Assembly (NCBI GenBank): GCA_033060915.1
Contig: CM065379.1
Location: 32,080,318-32,144,317 of the forward strand
From: Euryodendron excelsum
Lineage: Eukaryota > Streptophyta > Magnoliopsida > Ericales > Pentaphylacaceae
Direction: 5' to 3'
Length of the DNA: 64,000 nucleotides
The first letter of the stretch is position 1, and each line of letters begins with the position of its first letter. The notes beneath the pieces were generated by a model. That model saw only the letters and a program-made list of their open reading frames with translations. It did no database searches and was not told where the DNA came from. The translations under genes were made by a program, and so were the position numbers. Positions 10,675 through 20,812 of this stretch are shown piece by piece.

Positions 10675-12150
10675 ATGAGTCTAATCAACCGGAGATACAG
10701 GAGAGAGAACCACGACGGGAGAGGCTTCAGAGCCTCCTCCAGTAAAGACCCGACCAACTCGGCGCACTGCCAATCTACACCAGTAGATCGGCAAAGAAGG
10801 AGAACACTAAGGTCGAAGATACGAACGCTCGCTGAAAGCCACCAGGAAGCACCAGATGAAATGCGGAGGAATACGGGCTATGTCAGGGACAGAAACTTCT
10901 GCAGGAACCACCTTTGGAACCTTGCCCCGTCGCCCTCCAGTGGGCGGATCCCGAGTGAGGATACGCTCCATGCAGCGGAGAAGGAAATTCGGCGACGCGA
11001 AGAAGAGATAGCCTACCTCACCTTCCAAGTTCGGGCCATAAGGGAGGCATTCTTGGGAAGAAATGGGCGCGGGAGAGAAGGGTCCCCAGATCAGGAGCAG
11101 GTTACTGGCGCCAAGGACGATCCAGCGTCGCCGGTAAGAGGGAGTTACACCCCTAGTACCGGGCGTTGCGTTAACAGGCGCACAGGTCGGCGGAGGGGAA
11201 GGAGCGAAACTCCGCCAAATAATAATCCAGCTGAAGGAGATCGGCGGAGAGAGGACTGGGAGAAGTGGTATAACGAAAAGCAAGAGGATAGAAGCCAACA
11301 AACTAAGGAGCGCACAGCCCATGACCTGATGAAAAAGGCCCTTGATTAGATTGCATCCACGCCATTCACTGAGGAGATTGAATCCCACCCAATTCCTCGA
11401 AAATTCACCCCACCAAAGTTCACCCTCTATGACGGGAAGACCGACCCGATTAACCATATTCGACATTACAAACAACTTATGGTAGTGTGGTGTGGTGACC
11501 AGATGCTGATGTGTCGAATCTTCCCCTCCAATCTGGGAAGTGTGGCTTTACGGTGGTTTGATAAATTGCCACTTAAGTCCGTTTCTAGCTAGAGGCAACT
11601 TGCCGAGCTTTTTACAGCTCGTTTCATAGCAAACAGCTTACAGCCAAATGAGGTTGATTTCTTGCTGACATTACGAAAAGAGTAAAGGGAAGGATTGCGA
11701 GCATACGCCCGACGCTATTGGGAAGCTTATAACGAAATTGACGAGTGCAGCGAGCAATTAGCTGTAACTCAGTTCAAGATCGGCCTTCCCAGGGAGCATC
11801 ACTTGCGACAGTCCTTGATGAAGAAACCAGCTCTCACGATACAGGAACTAATGCTCAAGATCGAGCGCTATGCGCGGTTGGACGAAGACATACCCCAGAT
11901 AGCATCGGCCAAGGTCGGCACTGCTGCCGAAAAGACAAATAAGAAGGATGCCAAGAAACCACGGTCAGAAGATAGCGGCCGAGGAAAAAGGGTAACTGAG
12001 GGGGTCTATACAGTCTTTAAGGACCCCATCTATAAAATATTGCCCCAGATCCGTGCTAAGCCCTTCTTCAAATGGCCACCAAAGTTGGGAGGAGACTGAG
12101 CGACCCGAGACCAGAAGAGGTTATGTTCATACCACCGTGAGAAGGGAGAT
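10675..12150 (+). pseudogene. gag: retrotransposon gag, inactivated by stops
   Basis: The reading frame opens at ATG 10,675 and stays in one frame to about 12,150. It is cut by in-frame stops at 11,347 (TAG), 11,590 (TAG), 11,683 (TAA) and 12,097 (TGA). The order fits plant gypsy gag: a basic, Arg-rich N-terminal part (about residues 1-225), then the capsid-like region with LYDGKTDPINHI and LRAYARRYWEAYNEID, then a short knuckle-like C-x2-H-x10-C motif (CSYHREKGDKMEQC) just after the last stop. The stops at 11,590 and 11,683 fit single transitions from TGG and from CAA or CAG. Confidence 0.85.
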
Positions 12151-12153
12151 AAG

Positions 12154-13383
12154 ATGGAGCAGTGTCAGCATCTGAAAACTCACTTGGAAGACTTGGCCAA
12201 AGTAGGCCACCTCGACCAATTCATTGATTGGGAGAAGACAAAGAATGAAGCCGAGCAACCGCGGGTAGAGGACGCAGCCCGGAAGGAACCAGAATCAAGG
12301 CCGGTTCGGGTAATCAATGTGTTGCACGGTTCGGCTGAATCAGGAACCGTCGACCCACATAGGTACCGAGCCGAGATACAGAAAGCTGCCCACCTAAGGG
12401 AAGTGATGCAGGTACAACAACCCAGCAAGAAAGTAAAAGTTGGCAGCCGCCGTGTATCAATTTCTTTCACCGATGAGGATCTCGTGGAAGTGCAGATTCC
12501 TCATAATGATGCCTTGGTGGTTACGTTAAGAATGGCGGACTGCGACGTTAGAAGACTGCTCATTGACCAGGGGAGTTCATCCGAAGTTATGTACTACAGC
12601 CTGTTCAAGCAATTGGGACTTAACGAGTCCGACCTCCAACCGTCACTTAACCCATTGGTCGGATTCAGCTCGGACCCAGTTTGGCCAATGGGGAAGGTGA
12701 CGATTCCTATAATAGCCAGAGGAATCACATTGCAAACCGAATTCCTAGTAGTTAACGTACCCTCCCCCTACAATGCCATCATGGGACGAACCTGGTTGCA
12801 CCTCATGAGGGCCGTTCCATCTTCATACCATCAGCTGCTTCGGTTTCTGACCCCAGCAGGAGTTGGAGAAATCAGGGGAGACCAAGTGGCTGCCAAACAA
12901 TGTTTCCTAACAGCATGTGCGACGAAGACAAAGCCTGAGAAAGTGCAGATGATGGAGCTGCATGAAGACACCCCCACTATCGATGATGTGGGACAGACAC
13001 CCAAGAACAAAGCTACAGAGGACCTGAAGAAGATATACATTGATCGGCAAGGAGACAAATACTTCGTCATCGGCACCTCTCTATCCAAACAAGAGGAAAA
13101 ATCCCTCATCGAGTTGTTGACGAACTTCCTGGAAGTGTTCGCCTGGACCCCTCATGACATGCTTGGGATCGGCGCTGATGTTGCTTGTCATCGCCTGAAT
13201 GTAAACCCAAATTGCCGACCTGTCGTCCAAAAGGGGAGAAGGGCCGCTACCCAGCATGTGGACGCTGTCTTGGAGGAAACAGAGAAGCTTTTGGAAGCTG
13301 AGGCCATTCAGGAGATCAACTACCCAAGCTGGTTATCAAATACCGTGGTTGTAAAAAAGAAGGACGGTAAGTGGAGGGTCTGT
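12154..13383 (+). pseudogene. pol: retrotransposon protease and start of reverse transcriptase
   Basis: Open from 12,154 to 13,395 in the gag frame. An aspartic protease domain surrounds LLIDQGSSSEVM (active-site Asp codon at 12,565), with Gln where Thr, Asn or Ser is usual in the D-x-G-S motif. The region with IMGRTWLH and GEIRGDQVAAKQCF is typical of the protease-RT linker in plant Tat elements. RT begins near 13,180 with the QKGRR and KKKDGKWRVC motifs. The frame is lost at about 13,381-13,383, where a TG-rich site lacks two bases, and RT continues in the next frame. Confidence 0.9.
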
Positions 13384-13914
13384 GGACTTCACTGATCTCA
13401 ACAAGGCATGCCCCAAAGATCCATTCCCCCTGCCCAAAATTGACCAGCTTGTGGATGCAACCGCCGGCTTTGGGAGGATGAGTTTCCTGGATGCTTACCG
13501 AGGATACCACCAGATCCCACTCCACCCCGACGACCAAGAAAAAACGGCCTTCATCACTCCCAGGGGTATTTACTGCTATAAGGTTATGCCCTTTGGCCTG
13601 AAGAACGCCGGAGCTACGTATCAGCGATTGGTCACAAAGATGTTCAAGACGCAGCTCGGCAAAATTGTCGAGGTTTACATCGATGACATGGTGGTAAAAA
13701 ACAAACTAAGCAACACCCACTTGGCGGACCTAAAGGAGGTACTCTGCATCCTGAAGGACTACAAAATGAGGCTGAACGCTTTAAAATGTGTCTTCGAGGT
13801 CGGCTTGGGTGAGTTTCTGGGGTTCCTAGTCACGCATCGGGGCATTGAAGTGGACCCACGGCAGATTAGTGCGATTCAAAGCATTCAAGCCCAAGGAATG
13901 CCAAAGAGGTATAG
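13382..13914 (+). pseudogene. pol: reverse transcriptase core, second frame
   Basis: Starts directly at the frameshift with VDFTDLNKACPKD. It contains the conserved RT blocks FLDAYRGYHQIPL, MPFGLKNAGATYQR and the catalytic YIDDMVVK (two Asp), then the thumb-side FLGFLVTHRGIEV. All catalytic residues are present. A one-base loss near 13,900 returns the frame to that of gag, and a TAG follows at 13,912-13,914. Confidence 0.9.
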
Positions 13915-13926
13915 AGACTGACAAGA

Positions 13927-14736
13927 ATGGCAGCAGCACTCAACAGGTTCATCAGCCGTTCATCGGACAGGTGCCGACCCTTCTTCCAGCTCCTAAAGAA
14001 ACAAGAACGGTTCAAGTGGACCCCAGAATGTGACTCTGCACTTGCCGATCTAAAAAAATACCTAACCAAACCACCCCTGCTCTCCACCCCCGTTCAGCAC
14101 GAGGAACTCTTCCTCTACCTTGCGGTGTCAGACCATGCAGTCAGCGCCGTCCTACTCAGGCAAGAAAATCGACAAAAATTCCCGGTTTACTACGTCAGCA
14201 AAACCCTTCTCGGGGCCTAGAGCAGGTACCTACCCCTCGAAAAGCTGGCACTCGCACTGATAGTAGCATCCCGCAAGTTGGCGCATTACTTCAGAACTCA
14301 CACCATCAACGTCCTCACTAACCACCAGCTCAAACCTCTGCTAAGAAAGGCCAACTTCTCTGGAAGAATCGCAAAATGGGTCGTGGAATTAGGGGAGTTT
14401 GACATCAAGTTTCAACCTAGATCGGTAGTGAAGGGGCAGGTTCTTGCAGACTTTGTTGCCGAGTTCTCTGTCGAGATACCAATAGAGGTAGAACAAACTC
14501 CAGCAATTGGCCAACCGCAACACGAATTCCCTCTGGACCTTTGGGAACAAACTGATCATTGGCAACTCTACGTGGACGGAGCTTCCAATGACCGGGGGGC
14601 AGGATCGGGCATTGTACTCATCACACCAGACGGTCGAACCATTGAACAAGCCATCAAGCTCGAGTTCACTGCCTCCAACAATGAGTCTGAATACGAGGCC
14701 TTGTTCGCCGGAATACGTCGAGCCATTGAACTTTGA
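13927..14736 (+). pseudogene. pol: RNase H and archaeal-type RNase H
   Basis: The first RNase H part covers about 14,040-14,400 (LYLAVSDHAVSAVLL, VYYVSKTLLGA, LEKLALALIVASRKLAHYF). It is interrupted by a TAG at 14,218. The second domain begins near 14,560 with LYVDGASNDRGAGSGIVL and NNESEYEALFAGI, carrying the expected acidic residues. It is cut by a TGA at 14,734. Two RNase H domains in tandem define the Tat lineage. Confidence 0.9.
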
Positions 14737-15842
14737 ATTCCTGAAATCGTCATCTATTTGGACTCCCTACTTGTTGTAAACCAAATTACAGGAGAATACG
14801 TAGCAAAGAACGACAGAATGACGCAGTACCTAGCAAAAGCCAAGGAACTACTCGGCCAATTCAAAAACTACAAGCTTCGACAGATCAGCCGAGACAACAA
14901 CTCACATGCAGATGCCTTGGCAACTTTGGCCATAGCTCTGGAATCAGGATCGAAAAGAACGATCAATGTGAAAACCCTTGCCAAACCTAGCATCTTTTGG
15001 GAGGAGGAGGAAGCTCTAACAACTGAAAAGCTGGGACCATCATGGATGGACCCAATTATCTCTTACCTTGAGAAAGAAGAACTACCGGAAGATAAGACTG
15101 AAGCTCGGCGAATCAAACATACATCTCTCAGGTATTGGCTGTCACCAAGTAAGGAGCTTTACAGACATTCCTTTACAGGTCCATATTTACACTGCGTCCA
15201 TCCGGACCAAGTATTGGGCATCTTGTTCGAAATCCACGAGGGGATATGTGGAAGTCATGTCGGCGGAAGATCGATAGCACACCGAGCCATCTCGCAGGGA
15301 TACTGGTGGCCTTACATGCAGAAAAATGCAGCTCAGTACATCCTGAAGTGTGACAAGTGTTAGAGGTTTTCCCCCATCATCCACCAGCCAGCCAAAGATC
15401 TTGCCACCATCACCAGTTCGTGGCCTTTCGCTCAGTGGGGACTGGACATTGCCGGACCTCTGCCCCGAGCTCCGGGCAACAAAAGGTTTCTCATCGTAGC
15501 GACTGACTACTTTACCAAATGGGTAGAAGCGGAGCCATTGTCAAACATCAGGGAAATCAATGCCAAAAGGTTCGTATGGAAAAGCATTGTCACGAGATTC
15601 GGGTTGCCCCATGCCATTGTTTCAGATAACGGCACCCAGTTTGATGGCAATATCTTTAGATCATTTTACGAAGGATTGGGTATCATAAACTATTACTCAA
15701 CGCCGGCCTACCCCCAATGCAACGGACAAGCCGAGATTTCAAACAAAACCATGCTTAACGGAGTCAAAAAACGACTGGAAAAAGACAAAGGGAAGTGGAC
15801 GGAGGAGCTACCCAACGTTCTGTGGTCTTATAGAACAACCCC
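14737..15842 (+). pseudogene. pol: end of second RNase H plus integrase, C-terminally truncated
   Basis: Continues in the gag frame. The RNase H end shows IYLDSLLVVNQITGEYV and NNSHADALATLA, with two more catalytic Asp. Integrase follows: a zinc-binding H-H-C-C region (EIHEGICGSHVGG, KCDKC) broken by a TAG at 15,361, then the catalytic core with Asp in WGLDIAGPL, Asp in SDNGTQFDG and Glu in NGQAEIS. The core stops at RTTPRR (about 15,842), where the tandem array begins. The C-terminal DNA-binding part is missing. Confidence 0.9.
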
Positions 15843-16645
15843 AAGAAGGCCAAAACAAAAACCAAGTGTAAAAAACTTGGTCCTGTCCAAGTTAGGCAGG
15901 TCGGCCAAAGAAGGCCAAAACAAAAACCAAGTGTAAAAAACTTGGTCCTGTCCAAGTTGGGCAGGTCGGCCAAAGAAGGCCAAAACAAAAACCAAGTGTA
16001 AAAACTTGGTCCTGTCCAAGTTGGACAGGTCGGCCAAAGAATGCCAAAACAAAAACCAAGTGTAAAAAACTTGATCCTGTCCAAGTTGGGCAAGTCGGCC
16101 AAAGAAGGCCAAAACAAAAACCAAATATAAAAAACTTGGTCTTGTCCAAGTTAGGCAGGTCGGCCAAAGAATGCCAAAACAAAAACCAATTGTAAAAAAC
16201 TTGGTCCTGTCCAAGTTGGACAGGTCGACCAAAGAAGGCCAAAACAAAAACCAAGTGTAAAAAACTTGGTCCTGGCCAAGTTAGGCTGGTCGGCCAAAGA
16301 AGGTCAAAACAAAAACCAAGTGTAAAAACTTGGTCCTGTCCAAGTTGGACAGATCGGCCAAAGAAGGCCAAAACAAAAACCAAGTGTAAAAAACTTAGTC
16401 CTGTCCAAGTTGGACAGGCTGGCCAAAGAAGGCCAAAACAAAAATCAAATGTAAAAAACTTGGTCCTGTCCAAGTTGGACAGGTCGGCCAAAGAAGGCCA
16501 AAACAAAAACCAAGTGTAAAAAACTTGGTCCTAGTCAAGTTAGGCAGGTCGGCCAAAGAAGGCCAAAACAAAAACCAAGTGTAAAAACTTGATCCTGTCC
16601 AAGTCGGGCAGGTCGGCCAAAGAAGGCCACAGCAAAAACCAAGGC
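15843..16645. repeat. 65-bp tandem array, 12 full copies plus a partial
   Basis: Units start every 64 or 65 bp, the one-base difference lying in an A-run. Phase points fall at 15,845, 15,910, 15,975, 16,039, 16,104 and so on to 16,622. Each unit holds three adjacent inverted repeats: ACCAAGT/ACTTGGT with a 7-nt loop, CCTGTCCAA/TTGGACAGG with a 1-nt spacer, and GGCC/GGCC. Single-stranded RNA of either strand could thus fold into a chain of hairpins. Long minus-strand ORFs through the array only reflect a lack of stops in the unit. Confidence 0.95.
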
Positions 16646-16793
16646 AGATTCAGTCCATAACAAAATCAGACAAGGCACATTCAGTCCACAACAAAATCAG
16701 ACAAGACAGATTCAGTAATAAACGACAAAACGAGCTTTTTTCATTAAAAGGCATTGATGGTTACAAAAACATCAAAGAAAAGAAAAAGAACAG
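16646..16793. repeat. short direct repeats between tandem array and antisense ORF
   Basis: About 30-bp units around CAGATTCAGTCCATAACAAA and ATCAGACAAG, repeated two to three times. It separates the array from the end of the antisense ORF. On the minus strand it would be the start of that ORF's 3' untranslated region. Confidence 0.6.
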
Positions 16794-19028
16794 TTATGCC
16801 GACTTCTCTCCCGGCTGCGAAATTGCCCCTGGCAAACCACCGACAATCTCTTCCGCATCCTTAGGGGGTTCGACAGCGGCCTTCAATTTTTCAGCTCTCT
16901 CATTTTCAGCAGCAGCTTCTTCAGCCGCGGCTTTTAAGATAAGCTCTCGTTTGTACTGGGCATTTGCAAGCACTTTTTTCGGACAAACGACGCCATCCTC
17001 GATAGTATCGAAGAAGTCTGGGCAAAGACCCCAAACGTCAGAGGCCTTATCCAGTTCTGCAACGACAAGGGCACCGTTCCAACCCTGTCGGAATATGGAG
17101 CGACTAAGGTCCATCATCTCTTCGGCCAAACGCTTGGCCCCCCTTTCTTCACCCCTCTTCAGTGTGGCCTCTTCTTCCACCTTCAGCTTGGCCACTTCGG
17201 AGTTAAGGGCCTCGACCTCTGCATTTGCGTTGTGCGGATCTACGGACTGCACATCGAACTTCTTTTTGAGGTCGGCCAGATCCTTATCTCTCTTCTCAAA
17301 ATTGGCTTTCATCAACAAAAGCGCGGCGGAAGTTTGTTCGGCCTGTTTCCTAAAAGTGATCCGCTCCTTGTTTGCCTCGATCCACTCGAGCTTTAAGCGG
17401 CCGTGCTCTTCAATGAGTTCCTGGTGAGCCTCGGCAAGCTTCTGGAAGCGCATCATCGCCTCCAAGGAATTCAGACAACCTTACATAGATAAGAGAAGGT
17501 CATTTCGAGAGCGAATGTCCAAAAGAATCTCTAATCAGTTAAAAAGTCAGTGCCGACTTACCAGCACCGAGTGATGAAAAGCACCCATAAAGACGGCTGA
17601 ATCACATGCTTCGCCCAGCTTCGCCATGTCTTTTTGCTGAAGGACGCTCTTAATAACACCAAATGCCACCTCGGGCTGGTCAATCATAGAATCTGTTGTC
17701 GTCATAGAACGACCTAGAATGTCTAGAGTGATGGTCACAGTTTCGCCGACCTCGTCCACCGCGCCTTTTCTTTTTGCTTTTTGGGCACTCTAGTTGGAGG
17801 AGTGACATCGGGCCTCCTTTTCCTTTGTTGCCGAGTCTCTGGCCTCTGTTGCACAGAAGGGGCTTCCTCCACGGGAGTTATCACCAGCTCGGCTGGAGGA
17901 GTTTCGGTGGAAGAGGGGGCGGCCGACCTTAGCAGCTGGCCTACGAGAGCAAACATTCTCTCCATCAGACTCATGCTGTCCTTTTCGTCAGGGGATGGGC
18001 TGGAATCCCTTGTTCTTGCAGGAATCTTAACTCGGTGGTCGGGCGCAGTATACGGTGACGAAGTGGATGTCGAGCTGTGTGATTTTGATCGCGCTTCGTG
18101 CCGTTCTTCACCAGCTGGCTTGGATGGAGGAGCAACCGCGACTGTCACGCCTGTAGGACTGCGCGCCCTTTCAATCACTATTTCGTGGGGATCTCCTCGA
18201 AGTCTCCTTCGGCACCTTCCTTCGCTAATCTTGCAAGTGTACTCTGGGGAACACCCGTCTCAGTAGTAAAAGTTGAGTATCGTAGCGGGTAGGAAAGCAA
18301 AATGTGTGCAGCCTGAGCAACGTATCTTAGTCGACCTTCGCCGACGTAGTTCAAAACCTTGTCGAGGTCATCAGAGTTGACTAACCAGCCACAAGCTTTC
18401 GACCGCTTCCCCGTGTCTGCAAAAATTCGAAAGTCAGTTTTGCTGCACATTAAAATTTAAAATGATGCACAGTATGAGAGATCGGCATCAAACCTAGTTC
18501 GACGGGCACTCTAGGGCATCGAATCGCCGGTCTATCCTTCTCAGGAACGTTGCCGAACTCCCATGGACCGGTTACCCAGACCCTAACGTCGTCGACGCCC
18601 TTCCCTGAGGAAGGCAGACACTTCACTAACTCTAAGAACTTCTTTACTGCCCGGAGGTAGACTTTGTAACTACCTCCGACTTTACAAAGAGTGTAGCAGT
18701 AGTCCAGTTCGGCAAGGCCTAGGTTCACACCCAGGCGCCGATTTATTTTAAGCATGCCAAAAAAGATCATGTACACATTCGATGCTAACTAGGATGGCGA
18801 CACCTTATTTTTTACTATGAACTTATGAAGAAGAGGGTGAAGGGGAAACCTGAGTCCCCCTTCTACGATGGCAATGACTGGGAATGGCACTCCCTTCTCA
18901 ATCTCGCCCATACGGTAGTCATTGAGGTCGACCAGCTCTAAGCCGATCTCATCTGGGATATCAAACTTGGCCCTGAACAAAGCAAGGGTTGACGGACCAT
19001 CTAGCATTTTACGAAGACGGGATGCCAT
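16794..19028 (-). pseudogene. antisense, spliced extra ORF of the Tat element (decayed)
   Basis: Encoded opposite to gag-pol. Start ATG at 19,028 (MASRLRKMLDG). Exon 1 is 19,028-18,494, exon 2 18,416-17,562 and exon 3 17,459-16,794. The introns (18,417-18,493, 77 nt; 17,460-17,561, 102 nt) have GT/AG ends; the second donor is GTAAGT. The N-terminal region (GLRFPLHPLLHKFIVKNKV, then MIFFGMLKINRRLGVNLGL) resembles the plant family annotated as putative gypsy-type transposon protein (Transposase_28). The middle is Ser/Pro-rich and the C-terminal 220 residues are a charged coiled coil. A TAG at 18,789 and probable one-base losses near 18,180 and 17,760, both in A-runs, break it. Its function is unknown; a structural or regulatory role is possible. 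Confidence 0.75.
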
Positions 19029-19186
19029 CAGGGGGCAACCGTCAAAACACAAAATACAGTGAAGAGCAAAAGAGTTGCGGGCTCAAAGGACACTTACAGT
19101 GGTGGGTGCCGAAACAGCTGATGCACACGCTATTCAAGAGGCAAAGGAAAAAGAGCAAGTGTCTTCCAACTGATTAGGGCGTCGCT

Positions 19187-19194
19187 CTTTTATA
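19187..19194 (-). promoter_or_regulatory. TATA box for the antisense ORF
   Basis: The minus strand reads GTATAAAAGAGC, a strong TATA box, about 160 bp upstream of the antisense start codon at 19,028. It implies RNA start near 19,160 and a leader of about 130 nt. It lies inside the element, between antisense ORF and polypurine tract, separate from the LTR promoter. Confidence 0.6.
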
Positions 19195-19372
19195 CACATC
19201 AGAGCCGTCGGTTCATACACGGTAAAACGACATTAATTATGACGCTCTGCCAAAGCGTCACATCGGTCGTCGATTCAATAACGCCCCACCAATGAATCTT
19301 TTAAAATCCCCGTCATTTATGTGGCTGGGTGACCGTTATAACCCTTGGCCGTTTCAGAAGCCAAAACGACAC

Positions 19373-19384
19373 AAAGGCTGGGGG
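19373..19384 (+). other. polypurine tract
   Basis: AAAGGCTGGGGG, followed by CAAT, just upstream of the 3' LTR. It is interrupted by CT but is the only purine-rich run at the expected position for plus-strand priming. Confidence 0.6.
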
Positions 19385-19388
19385 CAAT

Positions 19389-19993
19389 TGTGGGGGAATA
19401 ACTCCCGGCCCAACCCAATGGGTAAGGCCTAATCTATGCAAATTAAAGTTGGGGCTGCTTGGCAGGCCCAGATTAGAATTAGAGGGAAGGCCAGCTTTGA
19501 CTGCCGACCTCCTTCACAGCATAGCCCAAACTGCGAAAAGCGGGCCCAAACCGCTAGCAGTCTTTGCGCATTAAATGCAGAGTTGACTCGCATTAAATGC
19601 ACAAACGGCTGTCCACGCGACGTCGATGTGCACATCCGGTCAGTCGGAATCCTCCACGACGGTGCACCAGACCCTGTAAATAATCAGGCGGCGTCAATGA
19701 TGATGCCTACCCAACAAGCCATGAGAACCTGCTGGTAGGCCAAGGCAAAACACACTCCCTCAAAGATTCTATAAATACCCAAGGCATCGAGAGCCATGTA
19801 TGGACAGTTAACTCCAAGTATTCACAACTTTCATTCACCTTTATTGATTAAGCTTGTTAACTTAATTTTCGGAGTGTGATCGGCCCACTAAGGGTCGACC
19901 CATTCTAACCTCCGTGTCTTGTAGAAAATATTTGGACTCATCCATTTGGAGCTTGAGAGTTCGGTCCAGCCTTCCCAAAAAATCTCACTTACA
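19389..19993 (+). repeat. 3' LTR (605 bp)
   Basis: Starts TGTGGGGGAATAACTCCC and ends CTCACTTACA. Same length as the 5' LTR. Roughly 40 of the differences are transitions. The TATA box is at 19,769-19,777 and the target duplication GTGAT follows at 19,994-19,998. Confidence 0.95.
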
Positions 19994-19998
19994 GTGAT
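19994..19998. repeat. target-site duplication, right copy (GTGAT)
   Basis: Identical to 10,031-10,035 and fixes the right boundary of the Tat element. Confidence 0.95.
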
Positions 19999-20262
19999 TT
20001 ATTTATAATTGTTGGATTTGCTATTAGTTTGTGATTGTTGTACTTTTTTAAAAATATGAGTTTCCGGTTAATATATATCTTATAATGTAATTACTTCCAA
20101 TTGATTGTATAAAACAAAAAACAAAAAAAACACTTGTACATTCACACATTGGTAAATTCCCGATTGGTGCATTTGTAGATAAGATCTTGACTACATAGCA
20201 ATTTTATTAAAAATAGTCCAAACTGAATTGTAATTAAAAAATTTCTAATTTTCAATTTCAAG

Positions 20263-20804
20263 CATAGCTGTCAACACCGCACCGTACCAACCTATACTGG
20301 CCGGTATACACCGTACCGGTTATAAAACGGTGCAAAGAATGATAAGTTCTGCAATGGTTAAGATACCGGATAATACCGGCAAATTTCAGTCGATATCGGT
20401 CTTACCGAGCAATGCTGGTCTGCACCCGGGGTACTAGACTGCACTGGATTTTGTGCAATTTTTTTAAATAATTTATTTTTATTATATTTTTATTGTAAAT
20501 GTCTATTAGAAATTGTGTTTAATAAATACTAGACAAGTAATATGTCTTTAAATATTTTTAATTGCTTACTTAGATTAGATTACATGTTTATATTATGTAA
20601 AAATAATTTAGTGTTGAATAATACTTTATATGAACAATGCTAAAATTTTGAAAATAATATATCATAAATAAATATTTAGTTTTATATGTATAAAATATTA
20701 ATAGCGATAAGCCCGATACGGGATCCGGTAATATATCAGTGTCGGTCCGTATCATACCAATAACAAAAATGGTGCACCAACCAATGCAATATTAACAACT
20801 ATGG
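20263..20804. mobile_element. hAT-like MITE, family A copy 1
   Basis: 542 bp. The ends are CATAGCTGTCAACACCGCA on the left and, on the reverse strand, starting at the second base, CATAGTTGTTAATATTGCA, an inverted repeat differing mainly by C/T changes. Flanks are ATTTCAAG (20,255-20,262) and TTTTCAAG (20,805-20,812), an 8-bp duplication with one mismatch. The terminal parts are rich in ACCG/CGGT, the centre is AT-rich, and there is no coding sequence. A second copy lies at 26,001-26,610. Confidence 0.75.
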
Positions 20805-20812
20805 TTTTCAAG

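Larger units (their letters stand above)
10036..19993 (+). mobile_element. full-length Ty3/gypsy retrotransposon, Tat lineage
   Basis: 9,958 bp bounded by two 605-bp LTRs and GTGAT target duplications. The order is LTR, primer site, gag, protease, RT, RNase H, a second archaeal-type RNase H, integrase, a 65-bp tandem array, an antisense ORF, polypurine tract and LTR. The dual RNase H and the extra ORF between integrase and 3' LTR place it in the Tat group (Ogre, Retand, Grande relatives). Gag-pol carries about eight in-frame stops and two frameshifts, so it cannot move by itself. The LTRs differ at about 41 of 605 positions with no indel, so the insertion is not recent. Confidence 0.95.

Noticed and set aside
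10807..11475. 222-residue minus-strand ORF
   Set aside because: Complete shadow of gag on the other strand, with no recognisable domain.
15764..16506. Long minus-strand ORFs with repeated FFxLGFCFGLLWPTCPTW-like peptides
   Set aside because: They are translations of the 65-bp tandem array in different frames; the unit lacks stops, so any frame stays open. No start context or domain supports a protein.
15843..16645. CRISPR-like regular repeat array
   Set aside because: Units are directly adjacent with no spacers, and the host is a plant; it is a tandem array inside a retrotransposon.
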